From contig JADDMT010000005.1 in the NCBI GenBank assembly GCA_021401465.1, forward strand, positions 248,001 to 312,000: DNA of 64,000 nt, given 5' to 3'. A model generated the notes under the pieces. That model was not told the origin of the DNA. It made no database searches and saw only the letters and a list, made by a program, of their open reading frames with translations. The stretch is from Teratosphaeria epicoccoides. Taxonomy: Eukaryota; Ascomycota; Dothideomycetes; Mycosphaerellales; Teratosphaeriaceae. A program made the position numbers and the translations under genes. Positions 20,212 to 30,263 of this stretch are shown piece after piece (within the stretch, counting starts at the first letter, position 1; every line of letters starts with the position of its first letter).

Positions 20212-22304
20212 TCATGCCTGTACTTCAGCTTCGAAATGCAATGCAGCGACAGCCCTTTTTACCTCCTCTACTGCAACACTCTGCCACCGCTCTCGCTCAG
20301 TTTGGTCAGTCAGAGCCGATGCATTGCCAACCATGTCATATAACCTCCGCGAAACGTCCCTGTTAATGTCTGTGTATTGATCTTTGTTAATCTCTTTGTC
20401 GGTATATCGCGGCCGAAGAGCTATTTTGACCATGCGTTGGATCTCCTGTTTGGCCGAATAGGAGAGCGCGGCGCGAGTAGGCGAAGACGATGAGTTTGAC
20501 GTCGGCCTATGCTTTGAACGACGCACGGCTTCGTGGTCGCTGTCGTTGTCATCGTGGAAACGCCGCCGTTGACGGCCACGGTGCTGAGCCCCAATGACTG
20601 TGCGCTGATCATCGCTAGGAATCGGAGAATATGGTGAGAAGTTGGCAGCTAGCGGCGACGAGATTGGCACAATAGTACCGGCAATTGGTGGCGAAGTTGG
20701 TCGTGGAGGCGGCGAGGGAGATTCCCGGGGAGTCGTATGGCCTGAGGATGGCGGCGAATGGATTGGTGATGAGTCGCGCGGTGAGAATTGCCCATTGAAT
20801 TGTTCGGAGACGCTAGGAGATCCTGCCGACAATGGCTTGGTCTCGACGTCCTTCAACAACGAAGAGAGAAAGGTCGTTCTCTCCTGCGCGCGTTGTGCGT
20901 TGATAGCGGCACTTATGGCAGCCGTCGATGATTCCGCGACCGGAGGTGTCTCGATGGTGTTGGGCGGACGGCGGAGTCTTGGCCGCTTCAGCTGCGGCTG
21001 TTCGGCAGGATGCGAATCACAAGGGGATGCCGGTGATGCTGTGGTCTTACGTTTGCGACGTCTGATTTGAGACGGAGAGTCTTGGGACTCTCGAGCTTTA
21101 TCGAATGCATTCCATGCTCTGATCTCTTCCTGCGATTCCGGCTCTGGCTGTAACCGACGCTGCGGTCGAATGACATTGGAGAGCTGCGCAGCGGCAATGT
21201 TGCGCAATCTCTCAGTGGCGCCTGATGCATTGGTACCGGCAATCTGGAGTCGCTGCTGCCATTGATGCAACTCGCTACGCTGTGCTGATGTCCGTTCCTC
21301 ACTCTCGTCGTCGAATGGGAAATCGAGGTCCAAATCCAAGCGACGTGAAACTTCTGACCATACTCTTGCCCACATGCGATCGGTCCGGCTTGGTCTAGTT
21401 GAGCCACGAGCCGCATGCGCGCGTCGGCGCGGATTGCGACGAATCGCGTTGGTAATGCCTCGCAGACCCGTCTCCGCTTCCAGATCTGCCATGCAGGTCT
21501 CACAGTACCAAACTTCTGGTGAGTTCTCGTGCCCAGCGCAGAAGACGTGGATAGCCTTATCGCATCCATCGCAGTACATGAGCTCATGGGTCTCATCCAT
21601 ACCTCCGCATACCGAGCAAGGCTCCCAAGCCTCCACCGCGAACAGCTCGTCCTCTTCCACTATCATCGCTGGGTCCAATTCGGCTTCCTGGACTTTGTCC
21701 TTGACGGCGTAGGTGTCGATGACTGGTCCGCCGACCACCTCGCTGAGCTCGACGATGTTGAACGCTGTTCGACAAATTGGGCAACTGTTGGCTCGCTCCA
21801 CCCAAGGCTTGAGACAAGCGTTGTGCAAATCATGCTTGCAGGGTAGCAAGTGTGCGATGATCTCTTCGTCGGCATCGATGCTGTGCGTACATAGTCAGCG
21901 CAAGGTTCAAGACAAAGAAGCCATACTGGAGGCTCAGCGCTCTAGCCATGCAGACGGCGAGCAAGGAATCAGCCTCACCTTCCAAGCTCATCCGGCGAAC
22001 AATCTCAGCATAATTGCTGGTATGATCTTCAAGCCATCCGTGAGTGGAAGTTGTGTCTGAGACACAGTGGCGTTCGGTGTGGCAGGCTTCGGAGCCTCCA
22101 GTATGATAGGTCATTGCCATCGCGGGCGTTACACGAGATTTCTCGACTGGCTCATCGTGGATTCGGGTGGTTATACCTTTTACTGTTCGACTTCTTGGCA
22201 CCTTTACTTGCATCAAAAGGTGCAGCGGGCGATCCCGTCGGAGGTGGGTCCTCAGTTGCGGAGGAGCGGAGATCACCCAAGCAGACAATGCATGTCTCGG
22301 CCAT
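20212..22304 (-). CDS. RING-PHD finger protein, PHRF1-like
   Basis: This nuclear protein has two zinc-binding modules. The start at 22304 gives MAETCIVCLGDL, the first Cys pair of a RING. The remaining ligands lie after the intron in HLLPCKHDLHNACLKPWVER and SCPIC. A PHD finger follows (CSVCGGMDE, MYCDGCDKAIHVFC, WYCETC). The middle is a long Ser/Pro/Arg-rich disordered part. The C-terminus (IQRMVKIALRPRYTDKEINK and onward) resembles the helical end of PHRF1 proteins. The minimal splice model is 22177-22304 plus 20212-21880 (598 codons in phase). An alternative with two introns and a 25-nt micro-exon (21979-22003) is also in phase. Roles in ubiquitination and in reading histone H3 tails are inferred from the domains. 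Confidence 0.84.
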
Positions 22305-23094
22305 GCCTGAGAAGAAGGTCAGAGTTATCGCCAGATGCGAGAATTCCGGTAAACATGGGTATTGTGAAGTTGACGTCGAGTGTAGAAAGCAGGTTGAAGT
22401 CGACTAACGTGGGGAGGACGGCTTTATAGTGATACGCTAGCGCCGGGATTCCCGCAGACCCTCAAGCCAGCCACGTGCAGTGCTCTAGGCGGTAAGAGAG
22501 CCGCGGAATGGTGGTGACATGGTCACAAGTCAATTTTCATGACTGCCTCCCGTGCACGAATGACTGTGTCACCAGTATTGTGCGACCCTGACCAATTCCG
22601 TGACTTGCTCGGTGAAAGGCTCGCAGGAAATGGCAATGCGAACGTGACTCGGAACGGCAAAGACCGCCACGATGACAAGTGATCACTTGTGGCGGGTACA
22701 ATCGAGGGTGCGATCATGTGGACTACGGAAGACTCATGTATGGAGAGAGGGATGCGTCCAGGACTCCCATTCCGCTTATCCGTGGACAATTGTCGTCGAA
22801 TGGTTGCGCCCTGGCAAGATCACCGATATTCCATTTTCGAGTGAAGCCATCGACAGCGGTAATCGCCATTTGGTCGTCTATCTTCTCAATTCTAGCACAT
22901 TCTTGAGCTGTCGCCGCTCGCGTCGCGTTTGGCAAAAAAACAGAGTATTCTCGTTTGCGTCGCTGGCTAATATGGGCGATGTATCATTCGTGCATTTTCG
23001 CTAGCTGAGTAGACCTTCGACTCTCATTGTAGACGTCATCGAAGGATAGAGTTAAGACGCCCCGGTGTCCACTTGAACCCCATTGTCCGACTTC
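22305..23094. other. Intergenic, 790 bp
   Basis: This is upstream of the RING-PHD gene and downstream of RPL43. Only short unsupported open frames are present. No repeat or RNA gene was recognised. Confidence 0.4.
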
Positions 23095-23549
23095 CTAAAC
23101 CTCAGCGATCTCACGGAGACGTCTGATGGTTGACCTCGTAGCAGCAGCGGCTGGTGTAGAAAGGGTATAAGCACCGCCGGCGATCTAGGAGTATCTCGAT
23201 TAGCGCTTGAATATCCAAGGCGTCCTGTATAAACCTGGCGACGTGATAGATCGGGGAAAGAAGGCGACGCAGTGCAGGTATCGCGGACGTACAGTCTTCT
23301 GGCAGCTCTTGCAGTTCCAGATACCAACGGAATGTCTCTTGACGGTGACCTTTCCGCAGAAGGAGCAGGTGTATTTGCTGTGCTGGCTGATCTCGATCTT
23401 CTTGACTTGCTTGCGCAGAGACGCACCGTAGCGTGTGCCGTACTTGCCTGTCCACCGACAAGTGCGTCAGTAATTCATCCTTGGGCCTGGCTTGGTCGCG
23501 TAAAGGGGCGCATACCGGTAATGCCGACCTTCTTCGTTCTCTTTGTCAT
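23095..23549 (-). CDS. RPL43: 60S ribosomal protein L43 (eL43, L37a)
   Basis: This zinc-binding protein of the large cytosolic ribosomal subunit is split into three exons: 23516-23549, 23293-23447 and 23095-23184. The joined product is 92 residues, the exact length of yeast L43. It starts MTKRTKKVGITGKYGTRYGA. The C4 zinc ribbon is complete (YTCSFCGKVTVKR and IWNCKSCQKT), and the end is TRSTIRRLREIAEV. The introns (68 and 108 nt; donors GTATGC and GTACGT) lie after the 11th complete codon and after QKT. Introns near the 5' end are typical of fungal ribosomal-protein genes. Splicing is certain because the exons lie in different frames and only the joined protein matches the family. Confidence 0.97.
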
Positions 23550-23929
23550 CTTTGCGTTTGTGTGTGATGACGACGTCGGTTTTCTGTTCAATCGTTGCTT
23601 TCAAAGTCGAGCCGAGAGAGTGCGCAGCTTTTCGAGGTGCGGGAATATCCGTGCTTGGCGCGGTCTTGGTCGACAACCTCAGGCAGCAAGCAAAATATCG
23701 ACCGAGGCAGATGCAACGCCTTGAATCATACATGTATGTATGGCGAATGCTTGACCGTAGCGAGCGGGCAGGTTTAAGAGGTCGTTACTGTCGCCGCTCG
23801 CTCTCCTTTCTGATGCGGTAGACGCAATCTCGCGACCTTGGGCAATCTCGTGCCTACGGTGAGCCTTCGTGGGGGACTCACATTGCAACCCAATGTTCGC
23901 TGATTGGTGCATCGGAAGAAGTCTCCAAG
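23550..23929. promoter_or_regulatory. Shared divergent promoter, RPL43 / saccharopine-dehydrogenase-like gene
   Basis: These 380 bp separate two divergent start codons, one of them of a ribosomal-protein gene, so regulatory sites must be concentrated here. I see no motif I can name with confidence. Confidence 0.5.
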
Positions 23930-25226
23930 ATGACACAGACCGAAAGGCAATACGAATGTGTTCTGTTCGGCGCGACAGGCTATACTGGCAAATACTGTGC
24001 AGAGCACATCGCCACTGCATTACCCACAGACTTTCGATGGGCCATATCCGGACGCTCTGAAAGCAAGCTTCGACAGCTCGTCAAGGAGCTGAAGACTCTA
24101 AATCCAGACCGCCAGGAGCCAGGCATCGAGATCGCCCAGCTTCAAAAGGATGACCTTGTGAGCCTAGCGAAGAAAACCAAGGTTCTTGTCACCACTGTCG
24201 GCCCCTACCACAAGTATGGTACGCAGGTTGTCGAAGCATGCGCAGAGACCGGGACCCACTACCTCGATGTGACAGGCGAGACGCCTTGGGTCCACGATGT
24301 GATCAAGAAATACGATGCAATTGCCAAATGCAATGGAGCCATTCTCATTCCACAGAATGGTATCGAGAGCGCTCCAACAGATCTTCTGGTCTGGAGCCTA
24401 GTCTCACACATTAGGCAAACACTTGGCGTGGGCACCAAAGAAATCGTTCAATGCACCTACGATCTCAAGGCCGCTCCTAGTGGAGGCACACTTGCGACTG
24501 TGCTCACGTTGTTCGACTCTTATTCTCTAGGTCAATTTGTGCAAGCCTCCAAACCGTGGGCATTCTCCCCGGCAGGCCCTTCGCAAGGGAAGCACCAGAA
24601 GTCTCTTGTCGAGATTCTGACGGGCGTGCGGACAGTTCCTGACCTCGGTACACTCTCCGATAGTCTTCAAGGACCCGCAGATATCCCGATTGTGCAACGC
24701 TCATGGGGCTTGTACGAGGGTGGGATGCTCTACGGGGGTAAATTCTACTTAACGGCATATCAGAGGACACGTAACTTCTTGCAAGGCTTTCTACTTCATC
24801 TGGCAATGACCTTTGGCTTATTGTCAATCACACTGCCACCCGTGCGCTGGTTGTTAAAGAAGCTTGTCTATCAGCCAGGTCAGGGTCCCACGCGAGAGTA
24901 GGTGATATCCTGATGCGTGCCTACGATTCCCCCTGACAGTCTATAGGCAAGTCAAGTACGACTATGCCGAGTGGCGGGCAATCGCCCATGCAGACGTTGC
25001 AGACCCTTCAGACCCCAAGAGAGCTTATGCGCGAATGCGATGGGAGGGCAGCATGTACCATTTCACGGGCGTGAGCTCTGCCGAGGGTGCGTTGACGCTC
25101 GCGCGCGGCAAGACCAAGGCCCACGAGATCGGAGGTGGCGTTCTGACTCCGGCGACACTCGGTGCGCCTTATCTGGAGAGGCTACAAAAAGCAGGATTAG
25201 AGACCGAAGTGCGGACTTTGCCATGA
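23930..25226 (+). CDS. Saccharopine dehydrogenase-like oxidoreductase
   Basis: This is an NAD(P)-binding enzyme of the saccharopine-dehydrogenase-like/trans-acting enoyl reductase group (415 residues). Exons are 23930-24897 and 24947-25226; the 49-nt intron (GTAGGT...TATAG) joins CGA-GA to G-CAA in phase. The Rossmann start is VLFGATGYTGKYCAEHI, followed by ISGRSESKL, VLVTTVGPYHKYG and THYLDVTGETPW, all diagnostic. A hydrophobic stretch near residue 290-310 (FLLHLAMTFGLLSITLPPV) suggests membrane or lipid-droplet association, as in animal SCCPDH. Lysine biosynthesis is not implied: true saccharopine enzymes look different. The substrate is unknown. Confidence 0.93.
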
Positions 25227-25820
25227 AGGCCGACTGTTTCCAAGCTTCCAATCCCCGACGCAATTGTGCCGACAGAAGAGCAGCTATGAACAGCGGCATC
25301 GACGGTCAGCCGGGTCCGCGGTATCCGCGTGTCACTCGACAGGCTGAGCGCCTTAACGTGCACCACGCCAGCAGTCAATGGGTGATGGTAGATTGAGTCT
25401 GATACGAATGGCATCATTATTGAGGCAAGGTCTTACTCCACGATCTTCGGGCTTCGGTCTCTTGGACTTCGATCTAGCCTCAGGCGTGTCAGCTATTCTG
25501 TGCCACCAAAGGCTTGTCACAGTCCAACATTCACTCCAAAAACACGTATTTGAGACTCGTGGCTATTGACGTAAACATTCACGCAAGAAATTCACTCAGC
25601 TTCTCGAAAATGGTGGTACCTCAGAGCGCTGTGACAGAGTCACTGAGACTGACAGCGGCTGCGGCCACCGCCCAGTCATACATATGATTGCATACTGCGC
25701 ATCTAAGATCTATCTGCGATCCGCCAATCGATCTCACATTACTGTCGCTGCCCTGAGAAAGTTTACACAGAGGCAGTCTCTTACTCTTCTCAAGAGTAAA
25801 CGAAGCAGCAAGCGACTGTC
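25227..25820. other. Intergenic, 594 bp
   Basis: No supported gene or repeat. It contains the promoter of the small Cys protein that follows. Confidence 0.4.
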
Positions 25821-26195
25821 ATGTGCCTTTCCAAGCTGATTGAATATTCCTGCGGTCATTCAAACGAGTACTTTTACAACGACGTCTGCGCTTGTGGGTT
25901 ACTCGTTGGACCGTCGATCAAAGCTCAGGTTCCGCGATGCACCAAATGTACCGCTGCTTCCAGGCCACAGCCGACCGGCTCGGAACCGACTGTCGGGGGC
26001 GCTGAGCCAGGCGCCGAGCGAGATTCGGCCTCCTTTACAACGATGACGAGGAATGGGAAGTGGGAAGCCGGAGGATACCTTCCATCGTGCATTTTGGCAG
26101 CACAAGTACGGGCACTGAAGATGCTGCTGTACCAAAGCAACGTACAAGACGTAAATCAGTTACAGCAAATGGGACGCTCCGGAGCTGTCAGATGA
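25821..26195 (+). CDS. Small cysteine protein, MC-x8-CG family
   Basis: A 124-codon frame starts MCLSKLIEYSCGHSNEYF. Cysteines sit at residues 2, 11, 23, 25, 40 and 43, forming an MC-x8-CGH ... C-x-C ... C-x2-C pattern that suggests a zinc-binding ribbon. No signal peptide is present, so it is probably intracellular. The last third is not conserved-looking and may be mis-framed. The same pattern occurs in the 59-residue protein at 55065-55244, which supports both being real members of a small fungal family. The function is unknown. Confidence 0.5.
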   Translation: MCLSKLIEYSCGHSNEYFYNDVCACGLLVGPSIKAQVPRCTKCTAASRPQPTGSEPTVGGAEPGAERDSASFTTMTRNGKWEAGGYLPSCILAAQVRALKMLLYQSNVQDVNQLQQMGRSGAVR

Positions 26196-26784
26196 CAGTG
26201 ACGTCCGCTGCAAGCGTTTGTCCATTGCCGAAGAGCTCAGAAACCAAGACAGGGGTACTCGTAAAGGTACCATCGGGTTTGATACTTGCTACATACCGAA
26301 GCAGCCTGTCCAAGTCGTCGCAATGGATCAGGTTATTTGCGGTAACTACCACGAATGAATTCTACTATGCACGTCCGTATCTGACCTGCCCTATGTGACA
26401 ATGCTGCCATTTCCTCTCACAGTCAACGATATGTGGGAACGAGTCGCTATGCTCAAACTTTATTTCCGAGCATCAGACTCTTGTCACCATGCGGGGTGCA
26501 CCTCCTACACCGAGGATATATTACGGTACATGGGGCATGAATCATGATATCTCACCTGCGGGCATTTCGAAGGCTGACTATATCGATTGCCAGTAGCGAG
26601 AAAACTCGTAACGAGAAGCCGCATGCATCTGCTACCCGAAAAGTTTGGTATGAAGCCTTTCTGCTGCTGCTAGCCAGCCGAAATGAACCGAATCGACGAT
26701 TTTTGAACACGGTACTATTTCGTAACGTGGCCAGTCTTCATCTCATAACAAGGCTACAACACCCGATCGGGATACTGGAAGAAG
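26196..26784. other. Intergenic, 589 bp
   Basis: Nothing supported beyond the upstream region of the acyl-CoA ligase gene. Short open frames only. Confidence 0.4.
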
Positions 26785-28410
26785 ATGCCCTTTCTGGCAA
26801 CTGAGCACTATCCAGTGCCAAACAAAGACATCAACAGCTGGACTTTCGACAATTACAAACACGACTGGGATGCACCAATCTATATCGATGCACTAAACCC
26901 GGAAGGCAACCACGTCACTGCTCGCAGGGCCCATCGCCTCATCCGCCAGCTCGCAGCCGGCTTCAAAGCAATAGGTCTGAAGAAAGGCGAATGCGTTTGC
27001 ATACACTCCTTCAATGACATCCACTACCCTATCTTCTTCCTCGGCGTGATCGCGGCTGGTGGAGTTTTTGCTGGAACGAATCCGGCGTACACGCCTCATG
27101 AGCTGGCGCATACAATGAGAACTGCGAAGGTCAAGTTCGTGCTGACGCAACCTGAGCTTTTAAACCCGACATTGAAGGGTGCCGAAGAGGCCGGTCTTCC
27201 AAAAAATCGGGTGATCATCTTCAATCCGAATGGCGAGAAAGCACCTGAAGGCTTCTTGCAATGGAAGGATCTGCTATTGCATGGAGAGACAGATTGGATG
27301 CGTTTCGATGATCTGGAAACTGCTATCAAGGCCGAAGCTGCGAGACTGTTCAGTAGTGGAACGACTGGTTTGCCTAAGGCGGCAAGCTTATCCCATCGAA
27401 ATCTGATTGCACAACATACTCTCGTCTTTGAAGCTGTACCGCGTCCGTGGAAAGCAAGCAGACTGATGGCCCTACCAATGTTCCATGCCGCAACAGCGCC
27501 AAGTGCCTTCTGTACGCCTCTCCGCGCAGGTGAGCGAGCATACGTGCTCAAGCGCTTCGATCCTGAGAAGTGGTTCTGGGCCACGGAGAAATACCAGATT
27601 ACCGACATTGCCATGGTGCCGCCAATTGCAATCCTAGTGATGAACTCTCCTTTGAACAAAAAGTACAGCCTGAAGAGTGCGAGGCAAGTCAGCTGTGGTG
27701 CTGCACCTTTGGACAAAGGACCACAAGCCAGAGTACAGGCATTGCTGAGCAAAGATTGCCCGTTGACACAGGTCTGGGGCATGACGGAGACGTCGTGCAT
27801 TGCCACGCGCTTTCCGTATCCTGAAAAGGATACAACGGGATCTGTTGGTAGAGCACTCCCCGATCTCGACCTGAAGCTGACGGACGACGACGGGAAGGAC
27901 ATCAGTGGGTACGATGTTCGTGGAGAGCTGTGCGTGCGCGGTCCCACGGTTGTCATGGGCTACTTTGAGAACCCTGAAGCGAATGCCAGAGATTGGGATA
28001 GCGAAGGCTACTTCCACACCGGCGACATCGCGTACTGCGACGGCAAGACGAAACTGTGGTATATTGTCGACCGCAAGAAAGAATTGATCAAGGTCCGCGG
28101 CTTTCAGGTCGCGCCACCTGAATTGGAAGGCACACTTCTTGGCCATCCTGATGTCACAGACGCTGCTGTAATAGGCGTGCCGGATCCTGCCAGGGAGGGA
28201 GGAGAATTGCCGCGAGCATATCTGGTGAGAAGGGAAGGCGAGGTGATTGAGTCTGAGATTCATAAGCTCGTTAAGGAGCGGTTAGCAAGTTACAAGAGGT
28301 TGGAAGGTGGTGTGGTTTTCGTGGACTCGATTCCGAAGAACGCGAGTGGCAAGATCTTGAAGAGGCTGCTGAGGGAGCAGGCGAAGAGGGAGATGGGCGC
28401 GAAGCTGTAG
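26785..28410 (+). CDS. 4-coumarate-CoA ligase-like acyl-CoA synthetase, peroxisomal
   Basis: This ANL-superfamily adenylating enzyme of 541 residues, single exon, activates a carboxylic acid to an acyl-AMP and then an acyl-CoA. Core motifs are in order: LFSSGTTGLPKAASLSHRN (P-loop-like A3), VWGMTETSC (A5), YFHTGDIAYCD (A7), IVDRKKELIKVRGFQVAPPE (hinge, A8) and PKNASGKILKRLL with the A10 lysine. The C-terminus is AKL, a type 1 peroxisomal targeting signal. Aromatic, jasmonate-precursor-like or medium-chain acids are possible substrates; the sequence does not decide. The start at 26785 (MPFLATEHYPVPNKD) is the natural N-terminus of the fungal group. Confidence 0.93.
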   Translation: MPFLATEHYPVPNKDINSWTFDNYKHDWDAPIYIDALNPEGNHVTARRAHRLIRQLAAGFKAIGLKKGECVCIHSFNDIHYPIFFLGVIAAGGVFAGTNPAYTPHELAHTMRTAKVKFVLTQPELLNPTLKGAEEAGLPKNRVIIFNPNGEKAPEGFLQWKDLLLHGETDWMRFDDLETAIKAEAARLFSSGTTGLPKAASLSHRNLIAQHTLVFEAVPRPWKASRLMALPMFHAATAPSAFCTPLRAGERAYVLKRFDPEKWFWATEKYQITDIAMVPPIAILVMNSPLNKKYSLKSARQVSCGAAPLDKGPQARVQALLSKDCPLTQVWGMTETSCIATRFPYPEKDTTGSVGRALPDLDLKLTDDDGKDISGYDVRGELCVRGPTVVMGYFENPEANARDWDSEGYFHTGDIAYCDGKTKLWYIVDRKKELIKVRGFQVAPPELEGTLLGHPDVTDAAVIGVPDPAREGGELPRAYLVRREGEVIESEIHKLVKERLASYKRLEGGVVFVDSIPKNASGKILKRLLREQAKREMGAKL

Positions 28411-28649
28411 ATATGCATGCAGTCCACGGCGGCTCTTGGACCACATACAGCTCAGACCGTATCTAGAGAGTGGCTAGAGGAAAACCAAGGATTACCTCCT
28501 GGGTTTTCACGTGTCGACGCCACGATCAGTCAGCCACATCTTCGAACTTCGAACTTTCAGAGCTCCAATACTACTTTCTACCTTACTCACATATCTTCCT
28601 CCATAACCACAACACATCCTCCCACACACCACACAAGAGCAGCGCCAAC

Positions 28650-28976
28650 ATGTCGCGCCACCACCCTGACCTCGTCATGTGCCGCAAAACCAGCGGCGTC
28701 GCCATCGGCCGGCTCTGCGACAAGTGCGACGGCAAATGCCCCGTCTGCGACTCCTACGTGCGGCCCACGACCATCGTGCGCATCTGCGACGAGTGCAGCT
28801 TCGGCAATTACCAGAACAAGTGTGTGGTGTGCGGCGGAGAGGGGATCTCGGATGCTTTTTACTGTTTCGAGTGCACGAGGCTGGAGAAGGATCGGGATGG
28901 GTGTCCGAAGATCATCAATCTGGGCAGTTCGAGGACGGATCTGTTTTATCAGAAGAAGAGTTTCAGGAATCATTGA
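28650..28976 (+). CDS. RDS3: Rds3/PHF5A, SF3b complex zinc-knot subunit
   Basis: This 108-residue splicing factor belongs to the U2 snRNP SF3b complex that recognises the branch point. The start is placed at 28650 because MSRHHPDLVMCRKTSG is the nearly invariant N-terminus; the open frame extends 60 codons upstream through what must be 5' UTR. The CxxC pairs are all present: LCDKCDGKCPVCDSY, RICDECSFG, KCVVCGG and YCFECTRLEKDRDGCPKI. The C-terminus SSRTDLFYQKKSF is also conserved. It is intronless, which is not unusual. Confidence 0.97.
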   Translation: MSRHHPDLVMCRKTSGVAIGRLCDKCDGKCPVCDSYVRPTTIVRICDECSFGNYQNKCVVCGGEGISDAFYCFECTRLEKDRDGCPKIINLGSSRTDLFYQKKSFRNH

Positions 28977-30263
28977 GGTGGCGGAGGACTTGGAGTTGGT
29001 CATAAGATAGTATCCTGGACGACGGACCACTGTGATGGCGTTGTCGGGAAGAGAGGGTGCCTCAGCATGGAGTCTAAGCTCAGGTCTGGAGACTTCCGGC
29101 GCGACAGTCACAATGGCGCCCTCAGGAGGATAAAACTTCGGCTACTGTTGATCCCGCAGCTGCTGCTTCTTGTCGGCTGGCTAGGAGTCAGAGGAGGCCC
29201 TGATTGGGCGTCGCAAAGACCAGGTTGCTTGGCCAGCCGGCTTATAAATGCGCAGACCTCCTGCGGCATGATGCGATCTTGAGAGCATGATGCGACAGAG
29301 GTTGTCATTCAAAGGTATAACACATTGTACAATCACTACTTGAACGCCTGCTCATCTGTCTTCGGCAGCCTTCAAGACCACGCTGTCCACCTGTCCGTTC
29401 AGCTTCTCGCGATTCCTCCCCGTCCTGTCCCGGTCAACCCACGGATTCGCGCCTGGTCAACCATACTCGGTCCTATTCTCGTTACGCTCCTGCTTTGCTG
29501 TCGTGACAGAACGTGGACCGATACCGAGAATTTCTGCCATTGTGGGGTCGAGACGGAGGGGGCAGGTAAGATATGATTCATTTCCTTCTATTTGCAAGTC
29601 GGCAATTGCTTTTGGAATCGTGTCGATGCTGTCCCCGTGGGTCGTCGTTTTGCAGCCACAAGTCAAGGCAGGGATCCAGAGTCCTTACACAGCGGCTGCG
29701 AGATGAATCCAGGAGCCATAAAATGGTTGCTTTTTCGTCGCCCTAGATTGGTCTTGCTCGACGTTCGAAGACGACTTCGTAGATCAGCAGACGTAGTTCT
29801 GGTGAAAGCTCGAGGAGATGAAATTTTGTGTCGGTCTTCTCGGACATGTCAGTCACCTCAGACGCGGCCTTGTTCATCAGATGTACATGAACTGATGTTG
29901 GGAAGTTATAGAAGACGCAACTGTCAAATGAGGCAGAATTTTGTTTCGTTGGCATGTGAGTGGGAATCGCTGTGGAGAGCGCGTGGGCAACTCTCCGGCT
30001 TTGTGCTCAACCAGAGTGGCAAAGCGATGCTTGACTCGACCTTTACATTCACAACTTCACGTCCAAGTACTCTCGAGTGGATGACATGAATTACATAGAT
30101 GCCCGTTTCAGGCCGCTTGTCATGACTTCCAACTCTACGCAGATCGCTGCACGCCCGAAATCCTTCGTCGTGAAGCGCGAAAATACCCTCGCATCAAACA
30201 ATTGTTGCAGTCAGACCACCATTCGGCCAAGCGGCCGTGCAGCGTCCCTCTCATGACTTCAAC
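28977..30263. other. Intergenic, 1.3 kb, holding one relic
   Basis: This is a gap between RDS3 and the Rieske gene. The only interpretable content is the LSPELRLLIYE fragment at 29743-29955 (listed separately). The rest shows no supported frame. Confidence 0.4.
29743..29955 (-). pseudogene. Fragment of an LPPELRL-type protein
   Basis: A 70-codon frame ends KFHLLELSPELRLLIYEVVF and then stops nine codons later. The SPELRLxIYExVF helix normally lies at the start of a 200-400-residue fungal protein, and nothing downstream on this strand continues it. It is therefore a truncated remnant. It is a second instance of the family also seen at 18904-19389. Confidence 0.4.
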
